Below are positions 33,709 to 42,311 of a stretch of DNA of 46,639 nucleotides, in pieces. Made by a program: the position numbers and the translations under genes. The first letter of the stretch is position 1. Each line of letters starts with the position of its first letter. The notes below the pieces were generated by a model. That model had not been told where the DNA came from. It saw nothing but the letters and a program-made list of their open reading frames with translations, and made no database searches. Location: assembly GCA_002841405.1 (NCBI GenBank), contig PGZR01000026.1:1-46639 (forward strand). The letters are read 5' to 3'. The stretch comes from Firmicutes bacterium HGW-Firmicutes-4. Lineage in GTDB: Bacteria > Bacillota > Clostridia > Eubacteriales > Eubacteriaceae.

Positions 33709-34824
33709 CTATTTTTTTGGAGAATCCCAATTAGCTGCCGTCATAATTTCATATGCCTTAGCATTATTATCACCAAGAACACTTAAATTTATATCCTGTT
33801 CTTTAAGTTCTGTAATACCTTGGTTATCTAACCAAGATTGCAATAAATCTGAAGTCTTAGCGTCTTTATTAACTGGAAACTCGTAGTTTGTTGCAGAAAA
33901 TATTTCTTGTTGTTCTGCTTCTGATAGAAATTCAATTAGTTTAATAGCGTTCTCTTTATTAGAGGCATTTTTTATAACACCAACACCACTAATATTAACA
34001 TGTACGCCACTCTCATTTTCGCCTTGGTTCGGGAAGTAAATATTAACCATATCAGAAACACCATAGTATTCAGAAGTTTTATCAGTTTCATTTGCAATTT
34101 GCCCATAATAATATGAGTTTGCAATTGCAATATCGCCTATACCGTCCTTAATAGCTACAGCTTGGTCTCTGTCATTACCTTCTGGGTTTTTTGCCATTTG
34201 TGTTTTTAATTTCGCTACCCATTCAACAGTTTTTTCTTCTCCCATAGTTTTAATGAAAGATGCAACTAATGATTGGTTATAAATGTTGGATGAGCTTCTG
34301 ACGAGTACCTTATCTTTCCATCTTTCGTCATTTACTAAAGAAGAGTATGTAAGAGTTTTTAGTTCATCGTTTGTTACTCTGTCTTTAGAATAAAGAAGAA
34401 CTCTAGCTCTTTTAGTTAGTCCAAACCAATAATCATCGACATCTCTGTATTTTTCAGGAATGTTATTGTTAAGAGTTTGGCTTGAGATAGGTTGTAAAAT
34501 ATCTTCAGATTTTGCATTTGCTAAGTTACCTGCATCAGAAGTTATAAAAACATCAGCTTGTACATTTTCACCTTGTTCCTTTATCTTTTCAATACTTACT
34601 AAAGCTTTATCAGAAACAATATTAACTTTAATTCCTGTTTCTTTAGTAAACTTTGAATACAGTTCCTCATCGGTATCATAATGCCGAGTTGTATATATAT
34701 TCACTTCACCAGCATCTTCTGTCGATTTTTGTACTTCGCTAACTGATTGACAACCGGTTAATACAGTTAGTACAGTTAATACAATTGCCATAACTGCAAT
34801 TAAGGAAACGAATCTTTTTTTCAT
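33709..34824 (-). CDS. Ferric-iron-type substrate-binding lipoprotein (FbpA/FutA-like)
   Basis: The 371-residue protein has a lipoprotein signal (MKKRF, hydrophobic stretch, LTGC with C25). The mature part opens VNIYTTRHYDTDEELYSKF, the FutA/FbpA pattern, and has SYYYGQ near residue 225, the paired tyrosines that bind Fe(III) in the family. AGGTTATTT-type spacing after GGAGG supports the start. It is first in a three-gene operon with permease and ATPase. Upstream palindromes suggest metal-dependent repression. Confidence 0.88.
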   Translation of the reverse strand: MKKRFVSLIAVMAIVLTVLTVLTGCQSVSEVQKSTEDAGEVNIYTTRHYDTDEELYSKFTKETGIKVNIVSDKALVSIEKIKEQGENVQADVFITSDAGNLANAKSEDILQPISSQTLNNNIPEKYRDVDDYWFGLTKRARVLLYSKDRVTNDELKTLTYSSLVNDERWKDKVLVRSSSNIYNQSLVASFIKTMGEEKTVEWVAKLKTQMAKNPEGNDRDQAVAIKDGIGDIAIANSYYYGQIANETDKTSEYYGVSDMVNIYFPNQGENESGVHVNISGVGVIKNASNKENAIKLIEFLSEAEQQEIFSATNYEFPVNKDAKTSDLLQSWLDNQGITELKEQDINLSVLGDNNAKAYEIMTAANWDSPKK

Positions 34825-34900
34825 AAATAACCTCCATTATTTACCGTTTCTTAATTAGCACATAATATTTATCTTGCTATTAGAAACACATCTTTTATTT

Positions 34901-34974
34901 GTTAGAATGAGCTAACTATAACCCCTAAATAAAACCTAAATTTCTTTAGGTTATTCAAGTTAGAAATAACTAAC
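34901..34974 (-). promoter_or_regulatory. Operator sites of the iron transporter operon
   Basis: Two inverted repeats of identical design, GTTAG-N6-CTAAC, are at 34901-34916 and 34959-34974. Between them is AACCTAAATTTCTTTAGGTT (34933-34952), an 8-bp palindrome. The half-sites TTAG and CTAA resemble DtxR/IdeR or MntR boxes. The second site begins right after the -10 of the minus-strand promoter. The regulator is not in the window. Confidence 0.6.
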
Positions 34975-34980
34975 AAATTG

Positions 34981-35009
34981 AGTTTAACATTTTTTAGTTA
35001 GCTTGTCAA
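34981..35009 (-). promoter_or_regulatory. Promoter of the iron transporter operon
   Basis: On the minus strand TTGACA (35009-35004), a 17-base spacer and TAAACT (34986-34981) fit a sigma-A promoter. The spacer contains another GCTAACTAA half-site pair. Confidence 0.75.
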
Positions 35010-35084
35010 CAGTGCTAATGAATTATTAAGAGTTATTTATGAATGACTTATGATAATGTCCTAGTGGACCACTTTTAAAATAAA

Positions 35085-35285
35085 AATTTGGGGGTGCGGA
35101 CAAAAACTTAGACTTTAAGAAAGGATTTTGTTATCTAATCGTATGAAAAATGAAGAGTTGCATTGAGCTTTATATTAAACATGATTTAAAGGTAGACCCG
35201 GTTGTCAAAGAACTTGGTTATCCATCGAAACGTGTTTTATATAAATGGTAAAAGGAATATCATGAGTTAGCAGGTATTCCCTGCA
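35085..35285 (+). mobile_element. IS3-family orfA remnant with left end
   Basis: From about 35140 the sequence CIELYIKHDLKVDPVVKELG and YPSKRVLYKWYKEYHELAG (with frameshift and a stop) matches the helix-turn-helix protein OrfA of IS3/IS150-group elements. GGGGGTGCGGACAAAAACTT before it resembles an element end. OrfB is missing here; a separate orfB remnant lies at 38375-38896 on the other strand. Confidence 0.65.
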
Positions 35286-35287
35286 AT

Positions 35288-35350
35288 CGAAAAAAAGAGT
35301 AAAACGTGTCGTAAACATGTCGCATATCATATAGAAAAGCCTGAAATAAG
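35288..35350 (+). repeat. Conserved arm upstream of att copy 4
   Basis: Matches 364-430 without indels, including GTGTCGTAAACATGTCGCAT. Together with the tRNA fragment the repeat is 123 bases. Confidence 0.6.
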
Positions 35351-35410
35351 CCATTTACCTGCTGTTTCGTAATCAGTAGGCTGGGGGTTCGATTCCCCCC
35401 GCTAGCTCCA
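35351..35410 (+). other. tRNA-Thr(CGT) 3' fragment, att copy 4
   Basis: From CCATTTACCTGCTG to CCA, with the GGGGG/CCCCC T-arm of copy 3 and two more changes (ACCTGCTG, AGGCTGG). The D-arm and 5' acceptor strand are absent. It marks the right limit of the sugar and iron module. The sequence beyond the CCA (TGATCAAG) differs from that after the other copies. Confidence 0.8.
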
Positions 35411-35431
35411 TGATCAAGTAATTATTTATTG

Positions 35432-35463
35432 AAGAACGGCTTTATATAGACGTTCTTTTTTAT
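35432..35463 (+). terminator. Terminator after att copy 4
   Basis: AAGAACG and CGTTCTT pair around a 12-base loop and are followed by TTTTTTA. Confidence 0.7.
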
Positions 35464-35592
35464 TTCCCTGCGTACTTTTCTTCATGGAACTCTATCTCTT
35501 TAGCCTCCTTTATCTTCAATGTCATTTTTTATATCATTTATATTTTGTTCGGTTGCTCATTATTCAATCGCTCTCGTTTTATCTCCCTATTT

Positions 35593-36231
35593 CTATTTCA
35601 GATATTCAACGAACCAATTGGCAGCCATTTCAGCAACCCTTTCCAACGTGCCTGGTTCTTCGAAAAGATGGGTAGCTCCGGGAATAATTTCAAGTTGCTT
35701 AAGTCCGATTATCTTGCGATAGGACTTTTGGTTTAATTCGATGACAATATTATCATTTCCCCCAACAATAAAGAGTGTTGGGGATTTTACACTTTGAAGA
35801 TAAGGCCATGCCAGATCAGGCCGGCCGCTCCTGGAAACAATAGCATTTACCTGATCTCCCAGTATTGCCGCCGCTTGCAATGCTGCCGCAGCGCCTGTAC
35901 TGGCTCCAAAATATCCGATTGTAAGGTTTTTTGTTTCTTCCTGCTGCTGTAACCATTTTGTCGTCACAAGTATCCGGTTTGCCAGTAAATCGATATTAAA
36001 ACGCATTTTATACTTCATGTCTTCTTCAACCGTCAGCAAATCCAGCAGCAAAGTCCCAAGACCATGGATTCTGAGCACCTTTGCCACATAATTATTCCGG
36101 GGACTGTTTCTGCTGCTGCCGCTTCCATGAGCAAATAGCACTACGCCTGTTGCGCTTTCTGGAATTTTCAATGAGCCGATTAACTTTATCTGTCCGTCAG
36201 GGATATGTACGGTCTTATCGATGCTTTTCAT
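35593..36231 (-). CDS. Dienelactone-hydrolase-type alpha/beta hydrolase
   Basis: A 212-residue protein. VVLFAHGSGSSRNSPRN gives the oxyanion region, GYFGASTGAAAAL the nucleophile elbow (serine in GASTG), VGGNDNIV the acidic residue and GATHLFEEPG the histidine. Proteins of this type are often fused to or encoded with phosphoribosyltransferase-like proteins, as here: its start overlaps the stop of that gene (ATGA at 36228-36231). The substrate is unknown. Confidence 0.85.
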   Translation of the reverse strand: MKSIDKTVHIPDGQIKLIGSLKIPESATGVVLFAHGSGSSRNSPRNNYVAKVLRIHGLGTLLLDLLTVEEDMKYKMRFNIDLLANRILVTTKWLQQQEETKNLTIGYFGASTGAAAALQAAAILGDQVNAIVSRSGRPDLAWPYLQSVKSPTLFIVGGNDNIVIELNQKSYRKIIGLKQLEIIPGATHLFEEPGTLERVAEMAANWFVEYLK

Positions 36232-36875
36232 GCTGATTCGTCCTTGTTTTCAAAGGCGTTAAGGATCGAAATGACTTCACTGTCTTCTACCTGTGTAAAA
36301 TCTTCATAATATGCGCCAACCGCTCCCCGATAATTTGCGTCTATATCAAGCGATACTAACTCATCCACCATAGGATTCAACTTTTGGGCGGTATCATATG
36401 GCGTTACCGGAATCGCAATAACCAGTCGTTTGGGGTTGCGTTTTTTTATCTCATCAATGGCCGCTATCATTGTAAGTCCTGTGGCAATGCCATCGTCTGC
36501 TATGATTACTGTTTTTCCTTCAACCGAATACAGTGCTCTTCCCCCTAGAAATATTTCCCTGCGCCTTTTGATCTCGTTACGCACTTTTTTTATTTCCCCG
36601 GCCAGCCATTCCGGATCGATATTCTTAACTTCAGCTGAATTGCAAATAGGATCGCCATCCTCAGTTATCGCACAAATAGCGTACTCACTGTTCAAGGGAT
36701 GGCCTATTTTTTTTGTTGAAAGAATATCCAGTGGAGCATCTAGCATCTTTGCGATTTCAACCCCCAGAATCACACCGCCTCTGGGTAATGCCAACACGAT
36801 AACATCCTCGCGCTTATATTTTTCCAGAGCATTCGCCAGTTTGATTCCCGCATCTTTTCTGTTTTTAAACAACAT
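36228..36875 (-). CDS. Phosphoribosyltransferase-like protein
   Basis: A 215-residue type I PRTase fold with the PRPP-loop VIIADDGIATGLTMIAAI near residue 125 and ALPRGGVILGVEIAKML near 30. TKKIGHPLNSEYAICAI is typical of the subfamily paired with dienelactone hydrolases. The biological substrate is not established for this group. The ATG at 36875 is preceded by TAAGGAGGACAAAC. It forms a two-gene operon with the hydrolase. Confidence 0.88.
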   Translation of the reverse strand: MLFKNRKDAGIKLANALEKYKREDVIVLALPRGGVILGVEIAKMLDAPLDILSTKKIGHPLNSEYAICAITEDGDPICNSAEVKNIDPEWLAGEIKKVRNEIKRRREIFLGGRALYSVEGKTVIIADDGIATGLTMIAAIDEIKKRNPKRLVIAIPVTPYDTAQKLNPMVDELVSLDIDANYRGAVGAYYEDFTQVEDSEVISILNAFENKDESA

Positions 36876-37290
36876 GTTTGTCCTCCTTAAATTTCTATTA
36901 ATTATCCAATACCATCTCTGAATAGATCTCTTGGGATCACCTAAACATCTGCTTTATTTTTCACTTCTACCCCATCAAAATATATTCAATCACTTTATTC
37001 CGTATTATTCATAAACCTTGATATTTTTGAAAATGCGTCATACAAAGACTATTTTCAGGTTGATGCACCCTAAAAATACGAAACCTTGCAAGTAAATCAG
37101 ACTTTTGAGCGACGCACTCTAGCAATCAAATATCGGCTTATAGGGTAGACGAATCCCTGGGATTTAAAAAAATAAAACGCTAAATAAAAGTATTAATCTT
37201 CCAGCTATGCTGGGGAGAGTAGGGTAAACGGAAGTGTGACGTATGTTGTAAAACTGGATAGGCTACAATTAATTGGACAATAAAATTGTG
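36876..37290. other. Intergenic stretch without a gene
   Basis: I see no coding frame, promoter or strong hairpin beyond short AT-rich inverted repeats. It separates the PRTase promoter region from IS21 debris. Confidence 0.4.
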
Positions 37291-37295
37291 AGCAG

Positions 37296-37536
37296 TTATG
37301 AAGGGGTTATAATAAAAAAATAGGTCGAAAAATCCTCGTTTAATCGATGGGGTTTCGTCAAACTTGCCGGTATCATAAAAACCATCTTTTTTCTTTTCTC
37401 GGATACGATAGCTGTTGCCTTTGATATTGATAGTTGTGGAATGGTGTAATAGACGATCCAGTATGGCCGTAGCAACAACGTTATTCTCGAATACTTCACC
37501 CCAACTGCCATAAGATTTGTTGGAGGTGAGAATATC
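37296..37536 (-). mobile_element. IS21-family istB remnant (C-terminal)
   Basis: On the minus strand LTSNKSYGSWGEVFENNVVA and TAILDRLLHHSTTINIKGNS, then YRIREKKK, match the C-terminal part of the IstB ATPase. The reading starts exactly where AbiEii similarity ends (about 37536), so an IS21 insertion or deletion removed the 5' end of that gene. Confidence 0.8.
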
Positions 37537-38223
37537 TGAATATAAAGATCAATTCATTTTGAAGGGAGGGAATTCTAGTAACGGCGATGATCGGGTTAAA
37601 CGCAAGATCGACCATGGATTTAGATGCCACGGTAAAAGGAATCAATGTGAATGCAGAAGACGTTGAGCAGATCGTTGCTTCGATTGCCTCGGTTCCCTTG
37701 GACGATGGTGTAGAGTATCCGCGAATCCGGGTTAGTATCGAGACAAAATTTGACGGCGTGATCACACCGCTTAAGGTTGATATTTCCACAGGTGATGTCA
37801 TTACTCCCAAAGAAGTGCGTTATCAATTAAAGTTGATGTTGGAAGAACGTGTAATTGATTGGGGCTTACAACCTGGAGACGATTTTGGTCAAAAAGTTGG
37901 AAACCATTATTTCCCGTAATACTGCCAATACCCGCATGAGAGATTTTTATGACATCCACAGCCTGCTTCAATTATATGGTGAAAACATGAATCCTACAGT
38001 TTTCAATCAGGCACTGATTGCAACTGCGAACAAGCGTGGGACAGAGCATTATTTAACCGATATGCTGTTAATCGTTGATGAAGTGGAAAATAGCAGTGTC
38101 ATGGAAAATCTTTGGCGGGCTTATCAAAAGAAATTTTCTTATGCATCGGAAATTACCTGGAAGACAATTATGGAATCCTTCCGCAATTGCATGGGGTTGA
38201 TCAGAATGGAGGGTAGACATTAG
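37537..38223 (+). pseudogene. AbiEii toxin, truncated and frameshifted
   Basis: SEYKDQFILKGG at 37537 matches SKYRDAFILKGG of the intact AbiEii. A one-base insertion near 37570 is followed by MIGLNARSTMDLDATVKG and LKVDISTGDVITPKEV. A second shift near 37870-37895 leads into LETILVKKLETIISRN and the C-terminus, which is nearly identical to 2-292. The first 45 or so residues are lost to the IS21 remnant, and no AbiEi remains. Confidence 0.88.
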
Positions 38224-38374
38224 TTATTTTATGGTGCGTTCGATTTTAAGGTCTAATAAATGAAAGTGGTATGTTTTTTGCAAGTTCTTTATGCAGAAAG
38301 GGGGGGCGGACGTTTTGTTGGACCGATTAAGTGACCGACCCCAGACTTTTTCTATAGTTTAATGGGCTCATTCC

Positions 38375-38896
38375 TCAGAGTGATAGCTTAATCCGTTTTT
38401 CACCGTACCACCGAATGTACGTATCAAGTTGTTCGATGAATTGATCTATCTTTATGCCAGTCCATGAGTAGCTATAAAACATTTCGTTTTTTAGCCTGCC
38501 AAAGAAGCCTTCGCATGCTGAATTATCCGGCGAGCATCCTTTCTTTGACATTGGCCTTGTGAGCTCAGCTTTTTCAATACGTTTAAGCCTGCCTGGCCAG
38601 CGGTAGTGACAACCACGATCAGAATGAACTACGGGTTTTTCGTCTTCTATAAGCTGGGAAATAGCTTCATCAAGCATTGCACTTACAAGTTCTGCATTTG
38701 GTGATGTACCGATGGTCCAGCTTACCGGAAGACCATCAAAGCAATCAATGATTGGTGATAAATAGATTTTTCCGGCTGGGATATGAAATTCGGTTATATC
38801 TGTCAGCCATTTATTGTTGGGCTTATCTGCCTTGAAATCGCGGTTTATGATATTTTCAGCTGCGGGGGTGATTTCACCTTTATGGGAGTGTTTCAA
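38375..38896 (-). pseudogene. IS3-family (IS150-like) orfB transposase, truncated
   Basis: A 173-residue frame with the DDE catalytic core: NKWLTDITEFHIP (first D), PVVHSDRGCHYRWPG (second D), and SPDNSACEGFFGRLKNE (E). The N-terminal HTH/linker part is missing and the C-terminus ends early. Orientation is opposite to the orfA remnant at 35085, so they may come from two insertions. Confidence 0.85.
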
Positions 38897-38937
38897 GCTT
38901 TGTGTTTTCGAAAATTGAAATAGAATATAGAATAAAT

Positions 38938-38977
38938 GAAGGGGTAAGGGCTTTAGAATAGGCTCTTGCCCCTTAAA
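38938..38977. terminator. Strong hairpin
   Basis: AAGGGGTAAGGGC and GCTCTTGCCCCTT pair with one or two mismatches around TTTAGAATAG, followed by AAATG. No gene adjoins it on the left in the right orientation. Confidence 0.5.
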
Positions 38978-39069
38978 TGTATTATAGACTCAATTGATTG
39001 CATGTCAATTAAAAGTAAGACAAATCTCACTCTGAAATATTTGTATTGAATGAACTCATGTTAATCCAA

Positions 39070-39324
39070 CCATTCAGCAATGAATCGCATCCATAAATAC
39101 AATTGCGTACTTTTTAGCCTATGGGCGATTTTGCCATTCTTTGGCATGGGCAGAATCCTATCCGTCATTTTTGAAATCATCGTTGGTGAAGCATCCACAC
39201 CGTAAACATGCTGCAGATCTTTCAGCATATCCTGGACATCTCCTGCATCTTTCGGTTGATATGTTGCCAGCTAGCTGCTTAATAAGTTCTTGTCGTTTTT
39301 TGGTCAGCTTTCGTTGTCTTGTCA
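39070..39324 (-). mobile_element. IS256-family remnant with internal deletion
   Basis: The N-terminal MTRQRKLTKKRQELIKQLAG at 39324 is joined after about 170 bases to AKEWQNRP and IVFMDAIHC, which match residues near the first catalytic D of the IS256 copy at 29970-31234. It is a solo deletion derivative. Confidence 0.7.
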
Positions 39325-39468
39325 TAATAAAAATCCTCCCAGATTAATTTTATTTTACCATTAATCTGGAAGGTCATTCTACTCTGACACAAAATTATTT
39401 ACAGTCTCGCTCAATATACCAACGACCCGAGCAGTCGTGGATTCGTAACCCCTCAGGGCAGAGCTTTT

Positions 39469-40215
39469 TTAAACCTTTATAAACTCTTCACAGTTTAAAA
39501 ATAATTTTGTTTTTGGTATTTCAGACTCATATCTTTTCAAATCGCTTTTGGCTATTTTGATATAATTGTAGATATCATCATTTTCAAAAGGCAGATGATA
39601 AATAAGCAATTGTTTGGGATTGACGATATTGATTAATGCTCTTCCCATGCGGTTGTTTAAGAACATCCAGTTAACAATGAGGATATCAATTCTTTGACTG
39701 GCAAGTATCGTTTCCAATTCAGAGCAGCGAAAATCCGAATCACCCATCACTAGAATGTTATGCTCTAAAAGATTGATCTGATATACATAATGGGCAACAT
39801 CATGATATTCTTTGCCATCATGCATGGTTTTAAAGGCAGTCATCTTTAATCCATTTTCTTCAAGGATAACTTTTTCTGTCCATAATTCCATATCTAAATA
39901 AGTTATATTCCCTTTTGTATTTTCCAAGCTACTACCATCTTTAGGTAGGACAAGCATTTGAGGTGCATTCAATAAACAATAATCAGTTAATTTATTCTTA
40001 CTTAAATGATCTTTGTGACAGTGCGTAAAAAGGAGATAATCAATATCTTCATAAATGCCTTTTCCCTCGAGAATATGATTCAGAACCGTTGCAGCAGGTA
40101 CCGGACTGAAACCAAATGGTTTAAAAAAATGGATCCCATCGATCAGAATTTTTTTTTCTGCACCACAAATTAGTATACCGGCATTGGCAATATAAGTAAT
40201 TGTTATTTCATTCAC
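39469..40215 (-). CDS. MBL-fold metallo-hydrolase
   Basis: A 248-residue protein. FTHCHKDHLSKNK is the HxHxDH metal motif, GDSDF supplies a bridging aspartate and YHLPFEND the C-terminal histidine; ITYIANAGILI opens the first beta strand. I start at GTG 40215, nine bases after GAGGAG, rather than five codons upstream. The family includes UlaG-like and generic hydrolases; the true substrate is unknown. It stands alone, flanked by IS debris and the third arm-like repeat. Confidence 0.8.
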   Translation of the reverse strand: MNEITITYIANAGILICGAEKKILIDGIHFFKPFGFSPVPAATVLNHILEGKGIYEDIDYLLFTHCHKDHLSKNKLTDYCLLNAPQMLVLPKDGSSLENTKGNITYLDMELWTEKVILEENGLKMTAFKTMHDGKEYHDVAHYVYQINLLEHNILVMGDSDFRCSELETILASQRIDILIVNWMFLNNRMGRALINIVNPKQLLIYHLPFENDDIYNYIKIAKSDLKRYESEIPKTKLFLNCEEFIKV

Positions 40216-40523
40216 TAATATTCTCCTCACAAGTAAATCTTCTTTTAGAAAGACGGATAGAAATTGTACTCATTTGTACCACCCCCAAATGAATTTCGTT
40301 GTGTAATCCATTGTATTGTAAATTAGTGCATTTTGCAATACGGTTAGAAGTTCGCCTGGAATAGGAACTAATCGACAATATTGCAGTTTTAGCAGAGCCC
40401 ATATCCCAAGCTTCCGAAAATCTGTCTGACAAACACCGTAGACCGAACAAATGCATACGTTGGAGTATGTTTCTGCTGATCAACTGATGGTAAGCCTTCA
40501 ATCCCCTCTGGATTCGGTTGATC

Positions 40524-40573
40524 GTGACCGACTGTTAAAATTAAAAAATCTTGCTATTTCCGGCTGTTTTTTA
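40524..40573 (+). repeat. Diverged copy of the island left-arm repeat
   Basis: GTGACCGACTGTTAAAATTA and TTGCTATTTCCGGCTGTTTT parallel the arms at 5394-5485 and 8854-8945, without an adjacent tRNA fragment. It may mark an old island end near the ordinary chromosome. A hairpin with T run (AGCC/GGCT, 40620-40650) follows. The rest of 40216-40790 shows no supported gene; a 97-codon minus frame at 40208-40501 has no recognisable domain. Confidence 0.5.
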
Positions 40574-40796
40574 GTGAGGCGGTATTCTCCATCTCGTTAA
40601 CTCTAATAAGAATCACATGAGCCAGCTGAATCGGCTTTCTTTTTTTTATTGAAAAACGCAACCCATTAGAAAACGTTTAGACTTAATAATGGCGGGTATA
40701 TAAGTTAACATAATGTATTTCTGATTGGAATCCCAATTGAAGTCTGTTTCTGAAAATGGGAAACTGTTTAAAAAATAACAGTAAAGGAGGTTCCTA

Positions 40797-40985
40797 ATGA
40801 AAGCAAAAGTTGATCGGGATATTTGTGTAGGATGCGGTTTGTGCGAATCTGTTTGTCCGAAGGTGTTTGAAATGGACAATGACAGTATCGCTGAAGTGAT
40901 TGCTAAAGTAATTACTACAGAAAATGAAGCGTGTGCATTAGAAGCTCAAGATGAGTGCCCAGTTAGTGCGATAATCGTCGATTAG
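40797..40985 (+). CDS. Single-cluster 4Fe-4S ferredoxin
   Basis: The 62-residue protein has C10, C13, C16 in CVGCGLCESVCP and C54 in DECPVSAI as cluster ligands; C20 and C46 could form the disulfide known from Thermotoga and Desulfovibrio ferredoxins. AAAGGAGGTTCCTA before the ATG is a strong binding site. It is monocistronic and is probably a general electron carrier, for example for the 2-hydroxyacyl-CoA dehydratase activator (inference). Confidence 0.92.
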   Translation: MKAKVDRDICVGCGLCESVCPKVFEMDNDSIAEVIAKVITTENEACALEAQDECPVSAIIVD

Positions 40986-41317
40986 AATCGACGGTTTTGG
41001 AAACAGCATGAAAAAAGTGTTTGTTAAAAAAGAAAGTCCTGAGATAGTTTATTAAGCAATGACTTGGAATCTTACCAGAGACAATATTTTTACTCAGTAA
41101 GCGCCGTTTTATTACGAGCCGCTCTTAATTTAACTACATAATGTCACTTTTATTTCAAAGTTTTCTTAAGTGATTTCGATTGTTCTGACATTCCGCCATT
41201 GGCAATGGTCTTAACTCTTGACAAGCTTAAAACTGCTGAATAGGCAAACCTTGGAATCTTTGGGAAGAATTATGAGCAGATCACAGCGGGGCTTCTGTTG
41301 CTTTTTTCTTAAATAAT
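40986..41317. other. Intergenic stretch without a gene
   Basis: AT-rich, no frame with a binding site. I see no clear terminator for the ferredoxin gene in the first 100 bases. Confidence 0.4.
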
Positions 41318-41346
41318 TTGATATTAATTCAATTCTTTGGTATAAT
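41318..41346 (+). promoter_or_regulatory. Promoter of the L25/Ctc gene
   Basis: TTGATA, a 17-base spacer and TATAAT form a near-consensus sigma-A promoter, with a leader of about 110 bases. Confidence 0.75.
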
Positions 41347-41466
41347 ATAAGAAAAGATAGTTGAAAATATTGAGAATAATAATTTGTCAGGGTTTTAGTT
41401 GAAATTTACCAAATAAAACAACATTAACATTATTATATGAGTGTTTATCATTAAAGGAGAAATAAT

Positions 41467-42093
41467 ATGAACCAAAAAGTAACAATTGCAATTGAAAAAA
41501 GAGAAAAGATGAGTGGCAGTGCCGGAAAAAAACTAAGAAAAATAGGTTATGTTCCTGGTGCGATCAATCGAAAAGGGCTGGAATCTGTTTCTGTAAAAAT
41601 AAATAAAGATGAATTAGTAAAAAATATCCATAAATATGGGAAGAACTACTTATATACGCTCGATCTTGAAGGGCAGGAATCATATGCTGCAATGATAAAA
41701 GAGATTCAGCATGCACCAATTAAAGGTGAAATATTGAATGTCGTTTTTCAGGAGGTATCCATTACCGAACCGATTAAGTTTGATCTTAATATTAAAATAA
41801 TCGGTAAAGAAGCAATTGAATTAAGAGAACTTAATTTTGTTCAGCAAATGGACAAGATAGTTGTGACCGGGTTACCACAGGATATACCTGATTATCTCGA
41901 AATCGATGTAACAGATCTTAACTTGAATGACAAGATATGTGTTGGTGATATTAATTATCCCAAAGGCATTGAAACGGAAATAGAAGCGGATAAAATAGTT
42001 TTGGTGATAAATGAAATGAGATTAGAGGATACGATCATTGAAGATGGATCCGATGATAAAAGCTCAGAAGCTGTGACAGAAGAAACACTGTAA
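41467..42093 (+). CDS. rplY: 50S ribosomal protein L25 / general stress protein Ctc
   Basis: A 208-residue protein of the TL5/Ctc type. The N-terminal 90 residues are the 5S rRNA-binding L25 domain (KKLRKIGYVPGAI, GKNYLYTLDLEGQE, AAMIKEIQHAPIKGEILNVV), followed by the C-terminal beta domain (about 95-185) and an acidic tail. AAAGGAGAAATAAT precedes the ATG. The protein binds 5S rRNA and helps the ribosome under stress. It is the first clearly housekeeping gene of the window and suggests the island has ended. Confidence 0.92.
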   Translation: MNQKVTIAIEKREKMSGSAGKKLRKIGYVPGAINRKGLESVSVKINKDELVKNIHKYGKNYLYTLDLEGQESYAAMIKEIQHAPIKGEILNVVFQEVSITEPIKFDLNIKIIGKEAIELRELNFVQQMDKIVVTGLPQDIPDYLEIDVTDLNLNDKICVGDINYPKGIETEIEADKIVLVINEMRLEDTIIEDGSDDKSSEAVTEETL

Positions 42094-42198
42094 AGTATAA
42101 TAATTAGGCGTGTAGACCACATTATCAAGGAGTAAGCTTTGCAAAATATCCTTGGTAACATTTTCAGATTTCGAAAATGGGTGGTAGGCATAAAAAGT

Positions 42199-42240
42199 GA
42201 AATTGCCCCTGGAATCTTACAAGATACCAGGGGCAATTTC
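42199..42240. terminator. Strong hairpin between convergent genes
   Basis: A perfect 14-bp stem (GAAATTGCCCCTGG with CCAGGGGCAATTTC) and 14-base loop lies between rplY and the oppositely oriented GntR gene, flanked by short AT tracts, so it could serve both. Confidence 0.65.
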
Positions 42241-42311
42241 AGTATAATTTCTGAGCGGTTGCGTAATTTAGTAGGAACCATTATTGGAAAAATACTTTTA
42301 CGTGAGTATGG

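Noticed and set aside
37537-38223. Two tandem functional AbiEii toxins
   Set aside because: The two frames are halves of one gene, broken by frameshifts and truncated by an IS21 remnant.
40208-40501. 97-codon minus-strand ORF upstream of the MBL gene
   Set aside because: No domain or binding site recognised, and the frame mixes with other partly coding-looking frames; probably debris.
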